Assembly: GCF_027595985.1 (NCBI RefSeq)
Contig: NC_073305.1
Span: 109,202,035-109,266,034 of the forward strand
Length of the DNA stretch: 64,000 nucleotides
Direction: 5' to 3'
Origin: Sorex araneus
Taxonomy: Eukaryota > Chordata > Mammalia > Eulipotyphla > Soricidae
Part shown: positions 12,922-24,400 of the stretch, piece after piece
Position numbering within the stretch: position 1 is the first letter of the stretch
Layout: each line of letters begins with the position of its first letter
Made by a program: the position numbers and the translations under genes
Notes under the pieces: generated by a model
Database searches by the model: none
What the model was told of the DNA's origin: nothing
The model's input: the letters and a program-made list of their open reading frames with translations, nothing else

Positions 12922-12983
12922 GGTCAGAGAAATAGCTTAGTGGCAGAGCACTTGTCTTGCATAAGTAGGAACTGGTCTAAATT
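12922..12983 (+). mobile_element. SOR-type SINE head, truncated by a purine repeat
   Basis: AGGTCAGAGAAATAGCTTAG and GAGCACTTGTCTTGCATAAG are the tRNA-like head. The copy then breaks into a GGA/GAA repeat. Confidence 0.55.
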
Positions 12984-13116
12984 CAAGAAGGAGGAGGAAG
13001 AGGTGAGGATAAAGAGAAGAAGGAGAAGAAAGAGAAGAAGGAGAAGGAAGTGTAAGAGGAGGAGGAGGACTAAAAGGGAGGAGGAGGAAAGAAGGAGGAG
13101 GAGGAGGAGGAGGGTC
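12984..13116. repeat. (GGA/GAA)n purine tract
   Basis: About 130 bp of AAGGAGGAGG-type purine triplets on the plus strand, directly after a truncated SINE head. Confidence 0.9.
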
Positions 13117-13275
13117 AAAAATAAAATTTAAAAAAGATAAAATCTGGATATAGTAATAAGATAGAGCAAAGAAACACATATATACATATATATAGAAAGA
13201 TTAATGAACACAATGAGTAAAATATGACAGAATAAGCAAACCAAACCAAAAATATTTGAAAATAATTTTATATCA

Positions 13276-13460
13276 GTCGATTCCTCCGTCCCTCTCGGAA
13301 AACCCGGCAAGTAACCGAGAGTATCCCGCCCGCACAGCAGAGCCTGTCAATACCCATGGCGTATTCATATGCCAAAAACAGTAAGAAGTCTCACAACGGA
13401 GATGTTACTGGTTCCCACTCGAGCAAATCGATGAACAATGGGACGACAGAGCTACAGTGC
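13276..13460 (+). mobile_element. Composite SINE with RTE-like 3' end, 5' truncated
   Basis: It contains TCCCTCTCGGAAAACCCGGC, GAGAGTATCCCGCCCGCA, ATGGCGTATTCATATGCC, then GGAGATGTTACTGGTTCCCA and CGAGCAAATCGATGAACAAT. The terminal part matches the 3' end of the RTE LINE at 22370-23432. The tRNA-like head is missing. Confidence 0.75.
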
Positions 13461-13499
13461 TAATATACTTGATAAGATCGATGATTACAAATATCCATG

Positions 13500-13650
13500 T
13501 AGTGGGTGAACCACACCCAGGAATCACCCAATGATGCCAGGGTCTTACTCTTGCTAGTGCTAAAGGGACTGACCATGTGCAGTGGCAAGGATCAAACCAG
13601 GGTTGGCTCTGTGAAAGACAAATGACTAAACTATGTATGATGTTGTATGA
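13500..13650 (-). mobile_element. Old SOR-type SINE
   Basis: Complementary body and head blocks such as ACACCCAGGAATCACCC and GATCAAACCAGGGTTGGC are recognisable. Confidence 0.5.
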
Positions 13651-13757
13651 TGTCCCAACATGATTTCATATTTTTCAATCAGGCCTATTTTGGCTTTCTT
13701 CATTCTCTCATTTAATTTATACTTCTCAAGCATTATTCATTTGATAACCACTGCTTT

Positions 13758-13773
13758 AAAATTTGTGATGTGG
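13758..13773. repeat. Target-site duplication, left copy (16 bp)
   Basis: AAAATTTGTGATGTGG is repeated at 14442-14457. The left copy is preceded by TT, giving TT|AAAA, the L1 endonuclease preference. Confidence 0.85.
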
Positions 13774-14441
13774 TTGAAACCGGGACACCTGGGCAGGCTT
13801 GGGCCGGGGCTGGAGCTCGGGCTCCGGCCGAGATTCCACACGGGTGGCCATGCCTCTGCACAGCCGCGGGAATGCCGAACGAGCAGGAACCAGAGGGAGC
13901 TATAAGACTTGGGGTTCCGGCGAGTGCTTGCAACCATGTATCCAGACTGTGAACTAAGCTTTTGCTCCATGCTGCTCCAGGAAGGGAAATGATTCAATTT
14001 CCAACTTTAATCTCCCTGGATTTAATTACTAAAATACAGAAATTGTAAACCCCGTGGCCACTACCGCGGCCACACGATTTTTTATCTCTTCATTCTCATC
14101 AGTGGAAAACTCAATATCAAATATTTCCTTGTCAATAGGGCTGTATTCTTGGGGGATAAATTCCAACAAAAATAGTGAGTCTGTGTTGAAACTCCAACAA
14201 AATAGTGAGTTTTGTGTTGAAATATGGAATGTAATCAAGGTAAAGAGAAGAGTGAAATTTATCAGTTACCCAGGCAGGGGTGGGGGGTGGGGGTGGGAGG
14301 CATACTGGGGTTTTTGGTGGTGGAATATGGGCACTGGTGAAGGGATGGGTGTTTGAACATTGTATAACTGAGACATAAGCCTGAGAACTTTGTAACTTTT
14401 CACATAGTGATTCAATAAAATAAAAAAAAAGAAAGAAAAAT
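13774..14441 (+). mobile_element. L1-type insertion (3' UTR) with a CpG-rich module
   Basis: About 668 bp flanked by a perfect 16-bp duplication and ending in an A-rich tail (AATAAAATAAAAAAAAAGAAAG). The left part (13774-13900) is unusually GC- and CpG-rich. The middle has a partial 30-bp tandem duplication (14162-14221). The right part has a G-rich polypurine tract (about 14278-14302) and the TTGTATAACTGAGACATAAG block typical of L1 3' ends here. I read it as a 5'-truncated L1 consisting mostly of 3' UTR. Confidence 0.7.
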
Positions 14442-14457
14442 AAAATTTGTGATGTGG

Positions 14458-14630
14458 AGGGAGCTGGATCAATAGCATAGCAGATAAGGTACTTATCTGT
14501 CACGTCGTCCACCCAGGTTTGATTCCTGACACCCCATATGGTCCTTTGAGTCCACCAAGAGTGATCCCTGAGCACAGAGCAAGTAGTAAGCCCCAAGCAC
14601 TGCCAGGTGTGGCCTCAAAACAACATTTAT
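14458..14630 (+). mobile_element. SOR-type SINE, full length
   Basis: It begins directly after the right target-site copy of the neighbouring L1 insertion. GAGCTGGATCAATAGCATAG, GGTTTGATTCCTGACACC, CATATGGTCC, GAGTGATCCCTGAGCACAG and CAGGTGTGGCCTC are in order. Confidence 0.8.
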
Positions 14631-15057
14631 AATGTGGAGTTCAGTAGGTACTTTACTATAAATAAAAAATTATTTTAGAATTAAACATATATACTATTTA
14701 ATAAGAAAATAAAAATATTTTATAAAAATATAAATGAAGAGATCCTACCAAGCTATTTATTTTTTAAGCAACATGTTAAAAAGCAAGGATTTGCTAGTAC
14801 CCCCTTCTAAAGAGCTTGTTTTTTTCTTTTCTCATTTAAGATAAAAGTAAAGACAAGAATAAAATAATAGATAACACGTAATATTTATTGCAAACATTTG
14901 GTACAGAGGATGAGTGAGAATGGATTATACCATCAAAGTCAAATATCCTTTACAAGGTAGAGTTCAATAAATATGATTTCCCATGACCACTGTCACATGA
15001 ATCAATATTTTCAAGAGCAAACATATTAAAATAAATAGCATATCACTTAAGAATAAG

Positions 15058-15185
15058 GATTCTGGAGTTGAACTCATTGTGTCTGAATTTTGACATCGAC
15101 ACAGTATCTAGGCAACTTTTATATAAATTCTTTATCTCAATCGTCTGGTTTGTCAAATAGAAATAATTATATATACTTATACTAG
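15058..15185 (+). mobile_element. MIR-type ancient SINE
   Basis: GATTCTGGAGTTGAACTCATTG, a decayed central core and TTTATCTCAATCGTCTGGTTTGTCAAATAGAAATAAT follow the MIR order. Confidence 0.6.
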
Positions 15186-15975
15186 ATTAGAAAAAAAGTC
15201 ATAGTCTGTTAATCCTCCCTTACTCACACTTCTTGCACCTCCTCCTATGCAAATCTGTAGTCTATTTGCCCTCCTCTTAACTGTAGGCTGACTGGTGACC
15301 TGCTGGCTGACAGTTAATTGTAAGTGGCACTGAATCAGTTCCAAGGTCACACATCAAGAGTCCTTGCTCTCTATCACTCTCTTCCAGGTTCATGTTTCCC
15401 CGAATTTAACACAATGCTTTCATCATCTGAACAATTTCTCCTGGAGGATAAGCAAAGCAGTGAGCCAGTTCCATGATCCTAGCCAAACCCTCAGAAATAT
15501 AGCATAGCTCAACAGAGATGATCAAAATTTCCTATCTGACCTCTAGCTGATTTAGATCAGTAGAAGTTCCCAGCTGAGTCACAGACAATTACATAATATT
15601 CAATGGGTATGACTTAAAGTCACTAAGTTTTAGAGTCGTTACTTACATATCGGAATTTAACTGATAGACATCTGATGGGTCGATATAAATCTTAAATAAG
15701 TTCAAGTAGTGTCTGGTTTATAGTAACATAATGTAAGCACTTAAAGCTATTATTAAAGGAAAAGACTCAAAATTGAGACAATTTGCCTAACAACCTCTAA
15801 GACAGAGTCAGATGGACTTCTTGATAAACAGAGACTGTATGCGATATCTAGCAGTCATGCAGAACCCTAAGGTGGCTCTTTTTGTGCAATTTATTTGCAT
15901 CAGAGAGAAATTTTTCCTAATTCAAATTCCATTAATTAATTGTCTAGGTGGAAGGGAATTTAAAAAGCATATAAT
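15186..15975. other. Intergenic sequence, nothing recognised
   Basis: No gene or clear repeat was seen. Confidence 0.6.
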
Positions 15976-16226
15976 AAAGAATTGATAGCACTGCACTGCA
16001 CTGTCATCCCATTGTTCATCGATTTACTCAAGCGGGCACCAGTAACGTCTCCATTGTGAGACTTGTTACTGATTTTGGCATATCGACCAGGCTCTGCCAT
16101 GCGGGCAGGATACTCTCAGTAGCTTGCTGGGCTCTCCGAGAGGGACAGAGAAATCAACCCAGGTCAGCCGTGTGCAAGGCAAGCACCCTACCTGCTGCAC
16201 TATCCCTCCAGTCCAAAGAATTGATA
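15976..16226 (-). mobile_element. Composite SINE with RTE-like 3' end, full length with target-site duplications
   Basis: The element body (15988-16214) is flanked by AAAGAATTGATA on both sides (15976-15987 and 16215-16226). On the minus strand it reads: a tRNA-like head (GGACTGGAGGGATAGTGCAG), a middle part with GAGAGTATCCTGCCCGCATG, an RTE-like end GGAGACGTTACTGGTGCCCG, and short GCACT-type terminal repeats. There is no poly(A) tail. Confidence 0.9.
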
Positions 16227-17520
16227 AAACCAACTATTTAATCATTAAATTATACTCACAATAATTTCCAAGATTCTGGTTAATAGTTTCCTGCCTATTA
16301 ATCATAAATAAGTAACTTTCCAAAGTATAAAATTCAGAAATAAATATGGACAAAACTTTATGTATAATTTCTAATTCTGAATGGCCCCATATTACTGATA
16401 TATTCAATTTCAACAGCATAGAGATGGTCACTGCTTTTAAATAGAAATTTATCATGCTACTGCATGTATTTAATCAACAATATAATTTAATGGCCCATTT
16501 AGCTATGTCATAATTAACTTGTGTTTTGTCTCAAACCCTAATACCAGTATTTATGTCCTTTTCAATGTTTTGTGTTACTGGAAAATTGTCTTATGCGTGT
16601 GTATGAGATGTTATGAATATCCTGACTATTCAATTATTCTGATTTCAATATGTCATTCTTATCTTTCCTTTATTAAACTTGTTCTTGTGAATTTCAGGGC
16701 CTCTTACAGATGATACAAATACCCTTTACTATTACCCCCATCTCTTTTATGATATTTATACTTTGGATTGATTTTATTAAGTAAGCATAAACATTTATTG
16801 CAGAGAATATTTCTCTTGAATTTTCTCTCTACAAGTGAACTTAAGGTGTAGTTTCTATTTCTAAAGGCAACCTATAGTTATCTCAGGTCCCCAAACTTTC
16901 TTTTTTCTGATAGTTAAGGATCCTATGACTTGTACTTCAAAGAGTGAAGAAATAAAAGAAGACTCTGAGAAACACTTGTGTAGAGCTCTTTCAAATGAGT
17001 CCCCTATAGTTTTGACTGGATATGCAAATTATTTTATTTGTCATCCTAGATTGTATTTTAATTAAACTTAGCTAAAAATACCCCAGTGCACAAGATGAAT
17101 GCCTTAAGCAAGCTAGCATATAAGGTATGGAAAAAATGACTAATCATTAATAATTGAACCCAAAGAAAGTTAAGTGTTAGAGATTAAAACAAAAGAAAAT
17201 TAGTCATAACAATGAATTTAAAAGTGATTTCCAGAGTATTATCAAGGGGAAACATCTCTTTATTGAATATTCTGAAAAGTTAACTGTGTTCATCATTTCT
17301 GAAATCTCCACAATTTTTTTCAGTAGCTTCTAATTTGCTAATGTGCTGGTTTAGATACTAGCATCTGTCCTCTTTAGCAAACTTCAATAAAGCATATACA
17401 TAATTCTCAACAATTTCTTGTAGAGGATTTATAGACATGTGACAATATGAAAATTATCATATTTTATGACAAAAAGTCAGAAAATCTTAGTCTCCAAATT
17501 ATCCTCAAAACGTATTAAAA
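16227..17520. other. AT-rich intergenic sequence, nothing recognised
   Basis: Only short AT-rich ORFs without resemblance to known proteins. Confidence 0.6.
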
Positions 17521-17674
17521 GGACTAGAGAGATAATACTTTCATTTATCAGCCGATAGGGTTTGATCCTGGCACCACATATGGTCCTCTAAGCAGCTCTA
17601 TAAATGATCCCTGAGCCGAGAAACAAGAGTAGGTCCTGAACATAACAGGGTGTTTCTCCCTCAAACAAAATTAT
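17521..17674 (+). mobile_element. SOR-type SINE
   Basis: GGACTAGAGAGATAATACTTTC, GGGTTTGATCCTGGCACCAC, CATATGGTCCTCTAAGCAG and AACAGGGTGTTTCTCCC give a recognisable but diverged copy. Confidence 0.7.
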
Positions 17675-17825
17675 ATATTGAAAGAATGACTTCCTATAGC
17701 TGGGTGGAACTGTCTTCTGAAATACAATTAAATTTTTCTCCCATTGTCAATTGAGTTATAGTAGGATCACAACTAGAAACTCACAAAAGTGGAATGCTTT
17801 GATAGAAGTAAGGTCTCCATTCTCT

Positions 17826-18104
17826 TTTATTGGGCGCTGACTCCCAAACAGTGCTCTGCAGACCTCTTCTGGTAATTTTCAGCCACCGGGTCAAGGGTTC
17901 AATGCAAGGATTTGAGGATACCGTGCTTCTCCTGCCATGCAGGTACAAGCCATACTGCTCAGAAACTTTTAGTCACATCCAGTGATGTTAGGGATTTTTA
18001 TGACTGCCCTGTGCGGTACTCTGGCAACATGTGGTGCTGGGGATCTACCTAAAGTCAGTGTATGCAAGGCACACACCTTACCCCTATATTATCTCTCTGA
18101 ACCC
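17826..18104 (-). mobile_element. One or two old SOR-type SINEs
   Basis: The right part (about 17960-18104) ends with GTATGCAAGGCACACACC and TTACCCCTATATTATCTCTCTGAACCC, the complement of the tRNA-like head. The left part looks like a second, more decayed copy. Confidence 0.5.
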
Positions 18105-18875
18105 AATCTACATATTTTTCTATGTATAATTCTTTTTATCACAGATACATTTAGTTTTAAGCTTAAAGAAATTAATCTATAACAAGAACTTCTACAATCT
18201 AAACACTGATGTAATACCTATCTTTATCAAAATTGATAGCAAGCTTGTCATAGAATAATATCCCAGTAAGAATGTTCCTAATGTTTATAGGAAACATAAG
18301 TATAAAACAGATGATCTGCAATACTGTAGTACTAAATGTCTTTTATTATCTTACATCATGCTCATGTGAGTTGTAGAATATTTGTGGCTAATTTATAAAC
18401 TTGCAAATAAGCAATACTTAATAATTAGAATAATTAAAAGTTCTTAATGTAAATTCTAAAGACTAAAAGAACAAGCATAGGATCTTACACTCCAAATTCT
18501 GTTTGCACTGTGTTAAGGTACCAACAAATTTGTCATTCTAAGGAGAGAAAAATTAATTAGTAACAATTACAGAATATTATTGAACAATTACCCTTTAATA
18601 CAATTAATTATTTAATAAAAATAAATATCATATGTAAAAAAGAAAAGATAAACATTACCTTTGATGAAATTTAAGCACGGTGGCAAAGGATACCATTTAT
18701 ATTATTAAATAACTTTTCATTACTTAAGAATACCAATTAATAGCTATCATGCATAGTGCTGCAGTTTATTATGGAGAATAGGTGAAAGTTCTGGTAAATA
18801 GAAGTTCAATTGAGACATCCTCTCAAATTCTGACCTATCAGTTAAATAATCTCAATAAATTATACTCTGCTGAGT

Positions 18876-18968
18876 TTTCTCTCTCTCTTCTTCTTTCTCT
18901 CTCCCTCTCTCCCTCTCTCTCACTATCGTTCGCTCTCTCACTCTCTTTCTCTCTATCTCCCTCTCTCT
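18876..18968. repeat. (CT)n microsatellite
   Basis: About 90 bp of CTCTCT with small interruptions, directly before the T-rich end of a minus-strand SINE. Confidence 0.9.
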
Positions 18969-19112
18969 TTTTTTTTTGCTTTTTGGGCCACACTGGCGGT
19001 GCTCAGGGGTTACTCCTGGTGGTGCTCAGGAGACCATATGGGATGTCAGGGACTGAACCCAGGTAAGCTGCATGCAAGGCTAATGCCCTATCCACTACTA
19101 TCGCTTCGGCCC
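18969..19112 (-). mobile_element. SOR-type SINE
   Basis: Poly(T), then TTTTTGGGCCACACTGGCGG, GGGGTTACTCCTGGTGGTGC, GACCATATGGGATG, ACTGAACCCAGGTAAGC and GCATGCAAGGCTAATGCCC. This is the complement of a near-complete copy with a small body deletion. Confidence 0.8.
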
Positions 19113-19429
19113 TACCTAGGTCTCTCAACCATCTTTGCGGATATCTTCTGAAAAACTTGCAAATATTCATCATTCTTCTCTGGCATCTTAGTTTTAAGTT
19201 ACTTATCAAATGTCAAAGGAAGCTAGGAAGTTGATATTAGTGTTTAGAATAGAATTTAGATCAATTTCAAGAATTGGTATAGTCTTATATGTCTTAAATG
19301 ACTCAACTTAAATAAGGACTACTTGAATCAAAACATTTAGTTCTACTATCTCATGGAATATATTACCAAGAAGATTTTCTCTCATTAGTGTTTTACAATA
19401 TATAGATTAAAAATTTTTACTCAAATATG

Positions 19430-19621
19430 TTTGTTTTGCTTGGTTCGGTTTTGGGGTATGGTTGAGGGGGCAGATCTGGAGATGCTCAGAAACTACTTAT
19501 GGTTTTGCACTCAGGGGTCACACCTGGTGGTGCTAAGGTGGACCATATGGATGCCCGAGATTAAACCTGGGTCAGCTATATGCAAGGCAAGCACCCAACC
19601 TGCTGTGTTCTCTTTAGCCCC
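19430..19621 (-). mobile_element. SOR-type SINE, full length
   Basis: TTTGCACTCAGGGGTCACACC, GGACCATATGGATGCCCGAG, TTAAACCTGGGTCAGC and ATGCAAGGCAAGCACCC are the complement of the family blocks. Confidence 0.75.
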
Positions 19622-20702
19622 TAAAATACATGTTTTAAATTCATTTTATTTAAAAGAAGTGTTTTGGAGGAGCAGTGAAAGAAAGTGGTTTTAAGTGTTC
19701 ACTGGCTATAGATCTGCTAAGAAACATTGATCAATTTGTGAGTAGTTAAATACTGGTAGTATAAGAATATATTTTTATCAAAAATTAAAATAATGTTGAA
19801 ATGACCTTTTGAAAATAAGGATATGTAATATTTTTGCTAATGAAATATAGATTTGAAATACAGATAATGAAATTCTACCATGCTAATATCTGTGAGAGGA
19901 TCCTAAGCTGAAGAAAATGAAACTCAGCTGCCCTGTCTTCTCCACTGGGGTGCCATGTTGTCTGTTTCTAAACGTTTTTGCATTTCCACTCTCAGTTGCC
20001 ATTCAAATATCCACTGACCAACCAATCTGGAGAAATTTCCTATTGCCTGTGAGAGACCAGTATGGAATGGGCAATTAAATTTAGTCCATTTTATATGGAA
20101 ACCAGCCCATACCAGCTGAGACGCCTTGATTCACATTCATCTCATAGGTTGCCAAATCACACCATTGGACTTACATATAACCATCCTCAATTTGATAGAG
20201 GGAAATGTGAACACATTCTTTGCTCATAAATACTTTGACACTCATCTGATCAATAAAGGGGAACCTTATTCTCACCGTGATTTACTTCTAAAATATAAGA
20301 TGTGGCAGAAATGACTTTGATTTATGATACCACATTTTAAAAAATCACGGGGCTTTGCTTGGCTTTCTCCTTAGAACAGGCACCTTGGGAGATGAGACAC
20401 TAAGTAATAAATGGAGTGATGTTGAGGTTGCCATACTAGAGAGATCACATGGAGAAACCAGATAGGGAAATAGATGCTGAGAAGCACCAACTATTTCTGT
20501 CTCCAAGGGTTTGAGTCTTCCCAGACAACCCCGGCATCAACAGCCAGACTTGTGAGTGAAGAGCCTGCAGATGGCTCCAACCCAGACTTGTAGCTCTCTG
20601 ATACAGAAGGGACAAATTGTTATTACTGAGTCCTGCCAAAATTGCGATTCTGTAAGAAAAGTAAATATTTATACTATTTTTTGAATCATCACTGGTTTAA
20701 AA
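19622..20702. other. Intergenic sequence, nothing recognised
   Basis: No gene or clear repeat was seen over about 1.1 kb. Confidence 0.6.
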
Positions 20703-20926
20703 AAGTTTTTTAATTGAATCAACATGAGATACACAGTTACAAAGTTGTTCGTGATTGGGTTTCAGTTATGCAATGTCCCTTCACAAGTGTATAGTTCCCA
20801 CCACCAATGCCCCCAGTTTTCCTCCCATTTCCCTCCCCCCAGCCTGCCTCAAAAGCAGGCACTTTCTCTCACTCGCTCTCTCTCCCTATCTCCCTCTCTC
20901 TCCTCTCTCTCTCTAGCTCGCTCTCT

Positions 20927-20963
<37 letters not shown>

Positions 20964-21390
20964 GCTCTCGCTCTCGCTCTCGCTCTCTCTCTTTCTCTCT
21001 CTTCTTTTGGGCATTATGGTTTGTAACAGGTACAGAAAGGTTATGTTTGTTCCTTTACCTATTTTCAGCTCTCAGTTCTTGTCCAGAGCAATCATTTCCA
21101 ACTATCTTTGTCATAGTATCATAGTGGTCCCTTCTTTATCCTAGCTGCCCTCCACCCACCACCATTTGTGGCAAGCTTACAACTACGGACCATTCTTCCT
21201 GGCCCTGGTTTCTACTGTCCTTGGGTATTAGATTCATACTGTTTTTTTTTTAATATTACACAAGTAAGTCAGATTATCCTGTGTCTGTCAGACTCATTTC
21301 AATCAGCATGATACTCTTCATGTTCATTCACTTATATGCAAATTTCATGACTTCATTTTTTTCTGGTGGCTGCACAGTATTCTATATTAA
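20703..21390 (-). mobile_element. L1 3' end with expanded polypurine tract
   Basis: It begins with TTTTTTAATTGAATCAACATGAGATACACAG (complement of the L1 tail) and ends near the CTGGTGGCTGCACAGTATTC block, which is the complement of an ORF2-end sequence. A CT-rich array (20861-21005) sits where the other copies carry a short polypyrimidine stretch. Confidence 0.75.
20861..21005. repeat. (CT)n/(CTCG)n low-complexity array
   Basis: About 145 bp of CTCTCT with embedded CTCGCT units, inside the L1 3' end. Confidence 0.9.
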
Positions 21391-22369
21391 CAATTTTGGA
21401 GAGGCAGTTTTGTTACACAGCAACTGATAAGCAGAACACAAACTTTATCTCTACCCATAAACAAGATGAAATTTCACAAACAAAAAAAATCAGATTAATA
21501 GCTTTTGATCACACACCCACAATAAAATTTATTGATTCATTCATTCATTTAAAATAAGTATAGTTACACCAGTGTATTATGCAAAATACAAAAATTTCTA
21601 TAAGAATGAGCTAAAAATACAAATTATCAGGCTAATCCAACATTGAAAACTTCTGGAATATATATGTGACTTGCTTTGATTACAGTCCTGAAGTTCTGGG
21701 TGATTAAGCATATTACTCAGAATCATATTAAACATGTTAAAGTTTTAGAAGTATATTATTTTTACCATATTTTTAAAATATCACTTTAGCACTCAACATA
21801 GAATTTTGAAATATAATTTTGAATATTTTAGGTGACATCTTCTCAACTCTGGTATCAGCAATAAACTATAAGGAATTTCTATTTAACAATATATATCATA
21901 TTGTTTATTATATAATAGTAAGATAAAATACTATTAAAAGTCAGAGTTCTCCTGATTTAATATATTTCATACCATTATTATTCAAACTATAGATGGTAAT
22001 ATCTCAGCTAAGTGATCAATTTGGTGGGTCACAATTGACACTTTAAAAATTAAACAGAATAGGGTATATTTTAATAGAAATATAACATATCTATTAGTAA
22101 GTTTTAAAACCTTACGTTTCAGAAAACTTTCAAAGAATACATGTGTGAAAATGTAAAACATGTTATCCCATAAATAAAATGTTTAAAGTCATAATACTTG
22201 TGATCGCTAAATTTCTCTAAATCTCAAAGTCATGAATAGTATTCATTATAAACATAGGTATACAAGAAAAGTGGGTTCTGGTAACAAGCAACATCAGAAA
22301 TCTTGACACATAAAGAAATTGGCACTCTTCATACTATCACTTTATAAAGCAGGGAAATAAAATAGAAAG
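21391..22369. other. AT-rich intergenic sequence, nothing recognised
   Basis: No supportable feature. Confidence 0.6.
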
Positions 22370-23432
22370 GTCACTTGTCATTTGTCACTTGTTATCCCCT
22401 TGATCTTTGATTTGCTCGAGTGGGCACCAGTAACGTCTCCATTTGTCCCTGTCGTGTGCTAGTGTAGCCCAATGGTATCTGCTTGCTCCAGGAACAGGAA
22501 GAGCCTCAAACCATTCATTCAGGGTTTTGACAAAGAAGTCTTACCATCTCGTAGGTGGGTGGCCATGCAGTCTTTTGACGTCCCATGGAATCCAGTAGGT
22601 AACAGCTCTAGTCCAGTGGTCATCTTTGAATCACATTATGTGTCCAGCCCATCTGATTTTTAATGCCTTGGCAAACGAGACAGCGTCCCTGATTCTTGAC
22701 CATTGACGGAGGTAACAACTCTGTTTGTAACAGGTACAGAAGATTCCTTCTCTTACTTGAGTGAAATGCGGTACTCCAAGCATAGCTCTTTCGATTCCTC
22801 TTCACGATACTCGAATAGCATTCTCATCCTGTTTGCATAGGGCCCAGGTCTCTGAGGTGTATGTTAGTGCAGGAAGAATGGTGGAGTCGAAAAGATGTGC
22901 CCAGAGCCAGAGGTTCTTTTTCCTTTTAACCACTTCTTCGATGCTCTTGAAGGCATTCCATGCTGCTCTCTTCCTCCTGCGCAGTTCTGGCGCCAAGTCA
23001 TTCCCCATGTTGAGTTCTCAACCCAGGTACACATAGCTGCTGCATTCAGAAATGTTCATTCCATTGAGAGCCAATGGAATGTCAGGGACTAGTTCGTTTT
23101 TCATAAACATTGTTTTGCTGATATTCAGCTGCAGTCCGACCTTTCCACACTAGCGGTCAAAGTCAGTCAGTATTTGTGCCACTTGGCTAATGTTTGGCGT
23201 TATGAGAACGATGTCATCAGTGAAGCAGAGGTGGTGTAGTTGCCAACCATCTATCTTCACTCCCATTCCTTCTCAATACAGTCATCACATGACGTTCTCA
23301 AGGGTGGTACTGAAGAGTTTCGGTGAAATGGTATCACCCTGCTGAACCCCTCTCTTTACATCAATGATCACTTCCTTGTAGAATGGTGAAATCCTGGTAG
23401 AAAGGTATGCAAGAATATATTCTCCAATTTCC
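22370..23432 (-). pseudogene. RTE-clade LINE, degenerate reverse transcriptase and 3' end
   Basis: Read on the minus strand from 23432. An early part contains the reverse transcriptase signature KRGVQQGDTISPKLFS (around 23300-23360). It is followed by FTDDIVLI, the catalytic Asp-Asp box (about 23207-23226). Further on come RRRKRAAWNAFKSIEE and FDSTILPALTYTSETWAL, the typical C-terminal region of RTE-type LINEs. In-frame stops, for example just after the segment ending LENVM, and frameshifts show it is dead. The 3' end carries GGAGACGTTACTGGTGCCCA and short GTGACAAATGACAA-like repeats instead of poly(A). The copy is 5' truncated. A 68-codon open frame at 22802-23008 is part of this element. 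Confidence 0.85.
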
Positions 23433-23510
23433 TAGTAATCAAATTTTTATTGGATGACTAGGTTTTGATCAGTAAACTGCTTATTGAGAAGTGCTTCAAA
23501 TATCGTTTGA

Positions 23511-23590
23511 GGGGCTAGAGAAAACTCAAAGGGCTGAGGACATGCTTTGCATGTGGGGGGCCCATATTTGATCTCTGGCTCCACCGAGTC
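23511..23590 (+). mobile_element. SOR-type SINE, head only
   Basis: GGGGCTAGAGAAAACTCAAAG, GACATGCTTTGCATGTGG and TTTGATCTCTGGCTCC match the tRNA-like head. The 3' body is missing. Confidence 0.6.
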
Positions 23591-23591
23591 T

Positions 23592-23765
23592 CTCTTTTTT
23601 AAAAATTTAATTTTATTTTTATAAAGTAGTTCACAATATTTTATTACATTTAATATTTGAATACCAGTCCCACCACCACTACACCTTCCCACCACCATAT
23701 TTTGGATGTTGCCATCCCGAACCCCAACACCTGACGCAAAGCAAAACTGAAATAATTTATTTTGT
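23592..23765 (-). mobile_element. Old L1 3' end
   Basis: TTTTATAAAGTAGTTCACAATATTTTATTACA followed by a CCACCACCACTACACC stretch is the complement of an L1 3' UTR of an older subfamily. It is close to the segment at 50020-50240. Confidence 0.5.
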
Positions 23766-24257
23766 ATTGTTTGTTATGAATAAACCACAGAAAATGATTC
23801 TAAAAAAGTTTACTTAGAGGAAATTCTGTGAAGATTGATGTTTTACACCCAAGAGCCATTAAGACCTCCTATAAGAGATACCAACATGTTGTTAAAGGTT
23901 GAGTCTTGTGGATTTATGTATATGTAAAAATATATTTTCCCCTAAGATTTCGACTGAGTCTTTTAAGCAGTTCCCCCTGAATAACCCATAAACAACATAA
24001 AATAAATACACAAATTTTAAAAACCACAAAAGCACACACTCTGAAAATTTCTTAACATTTACTGAATATCTGTTAAATTTCAAACTGAATTTGGGCACAG
24101 TGAGCAAAATGTTTTGGCCTCAGAACTGTTTGGGCAGATTCATTCCTGTCCAGGTCATAGTACACAACATACATTACATGAAGTATTGATAACTTAAGGG
24201 TTTTGTCATTAAAACACATTAGAGTCGCAAAAAGAACTTTTTGATTCATTGTCTAAT

Positions 24258-24400
24258 GAAGTCTGTACAGCAATGATCTAAGCTATTTAGTGTTACTATT
24301 AGTTCACTTTATAAGTTGAGGAAACAAAAATTTGAAGAAATGAAGTACCTGTCCAAGATTAAATAAGTTGTTGGTGGTAAAATCATATTAACTTGAAAGT
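24258..24400 (+). mobile_element. MIR-type ancient SINE
   Basis: TTATAAGTTGAGGAAACAAAAATTTGAAGAAATGAAGTACCTGTCCAAGATTAAATAAGTTG resembles the MIR 3' half (GAGGAAACTGAGGC ... AAGTAACTTGCCCAAGGTCA). Confidence 0.65.

Noticed and set aside
14132-14596. 154-codon minus-strand frame
   Set aside because: It reads antisense across an L1 3' UTR and a SOR SINE.
22472-23092. Plus-strand frames of 63-91 codons over the RTE LINE
   Set aside because: They are antisense to the degenerate reverse transcriptase.
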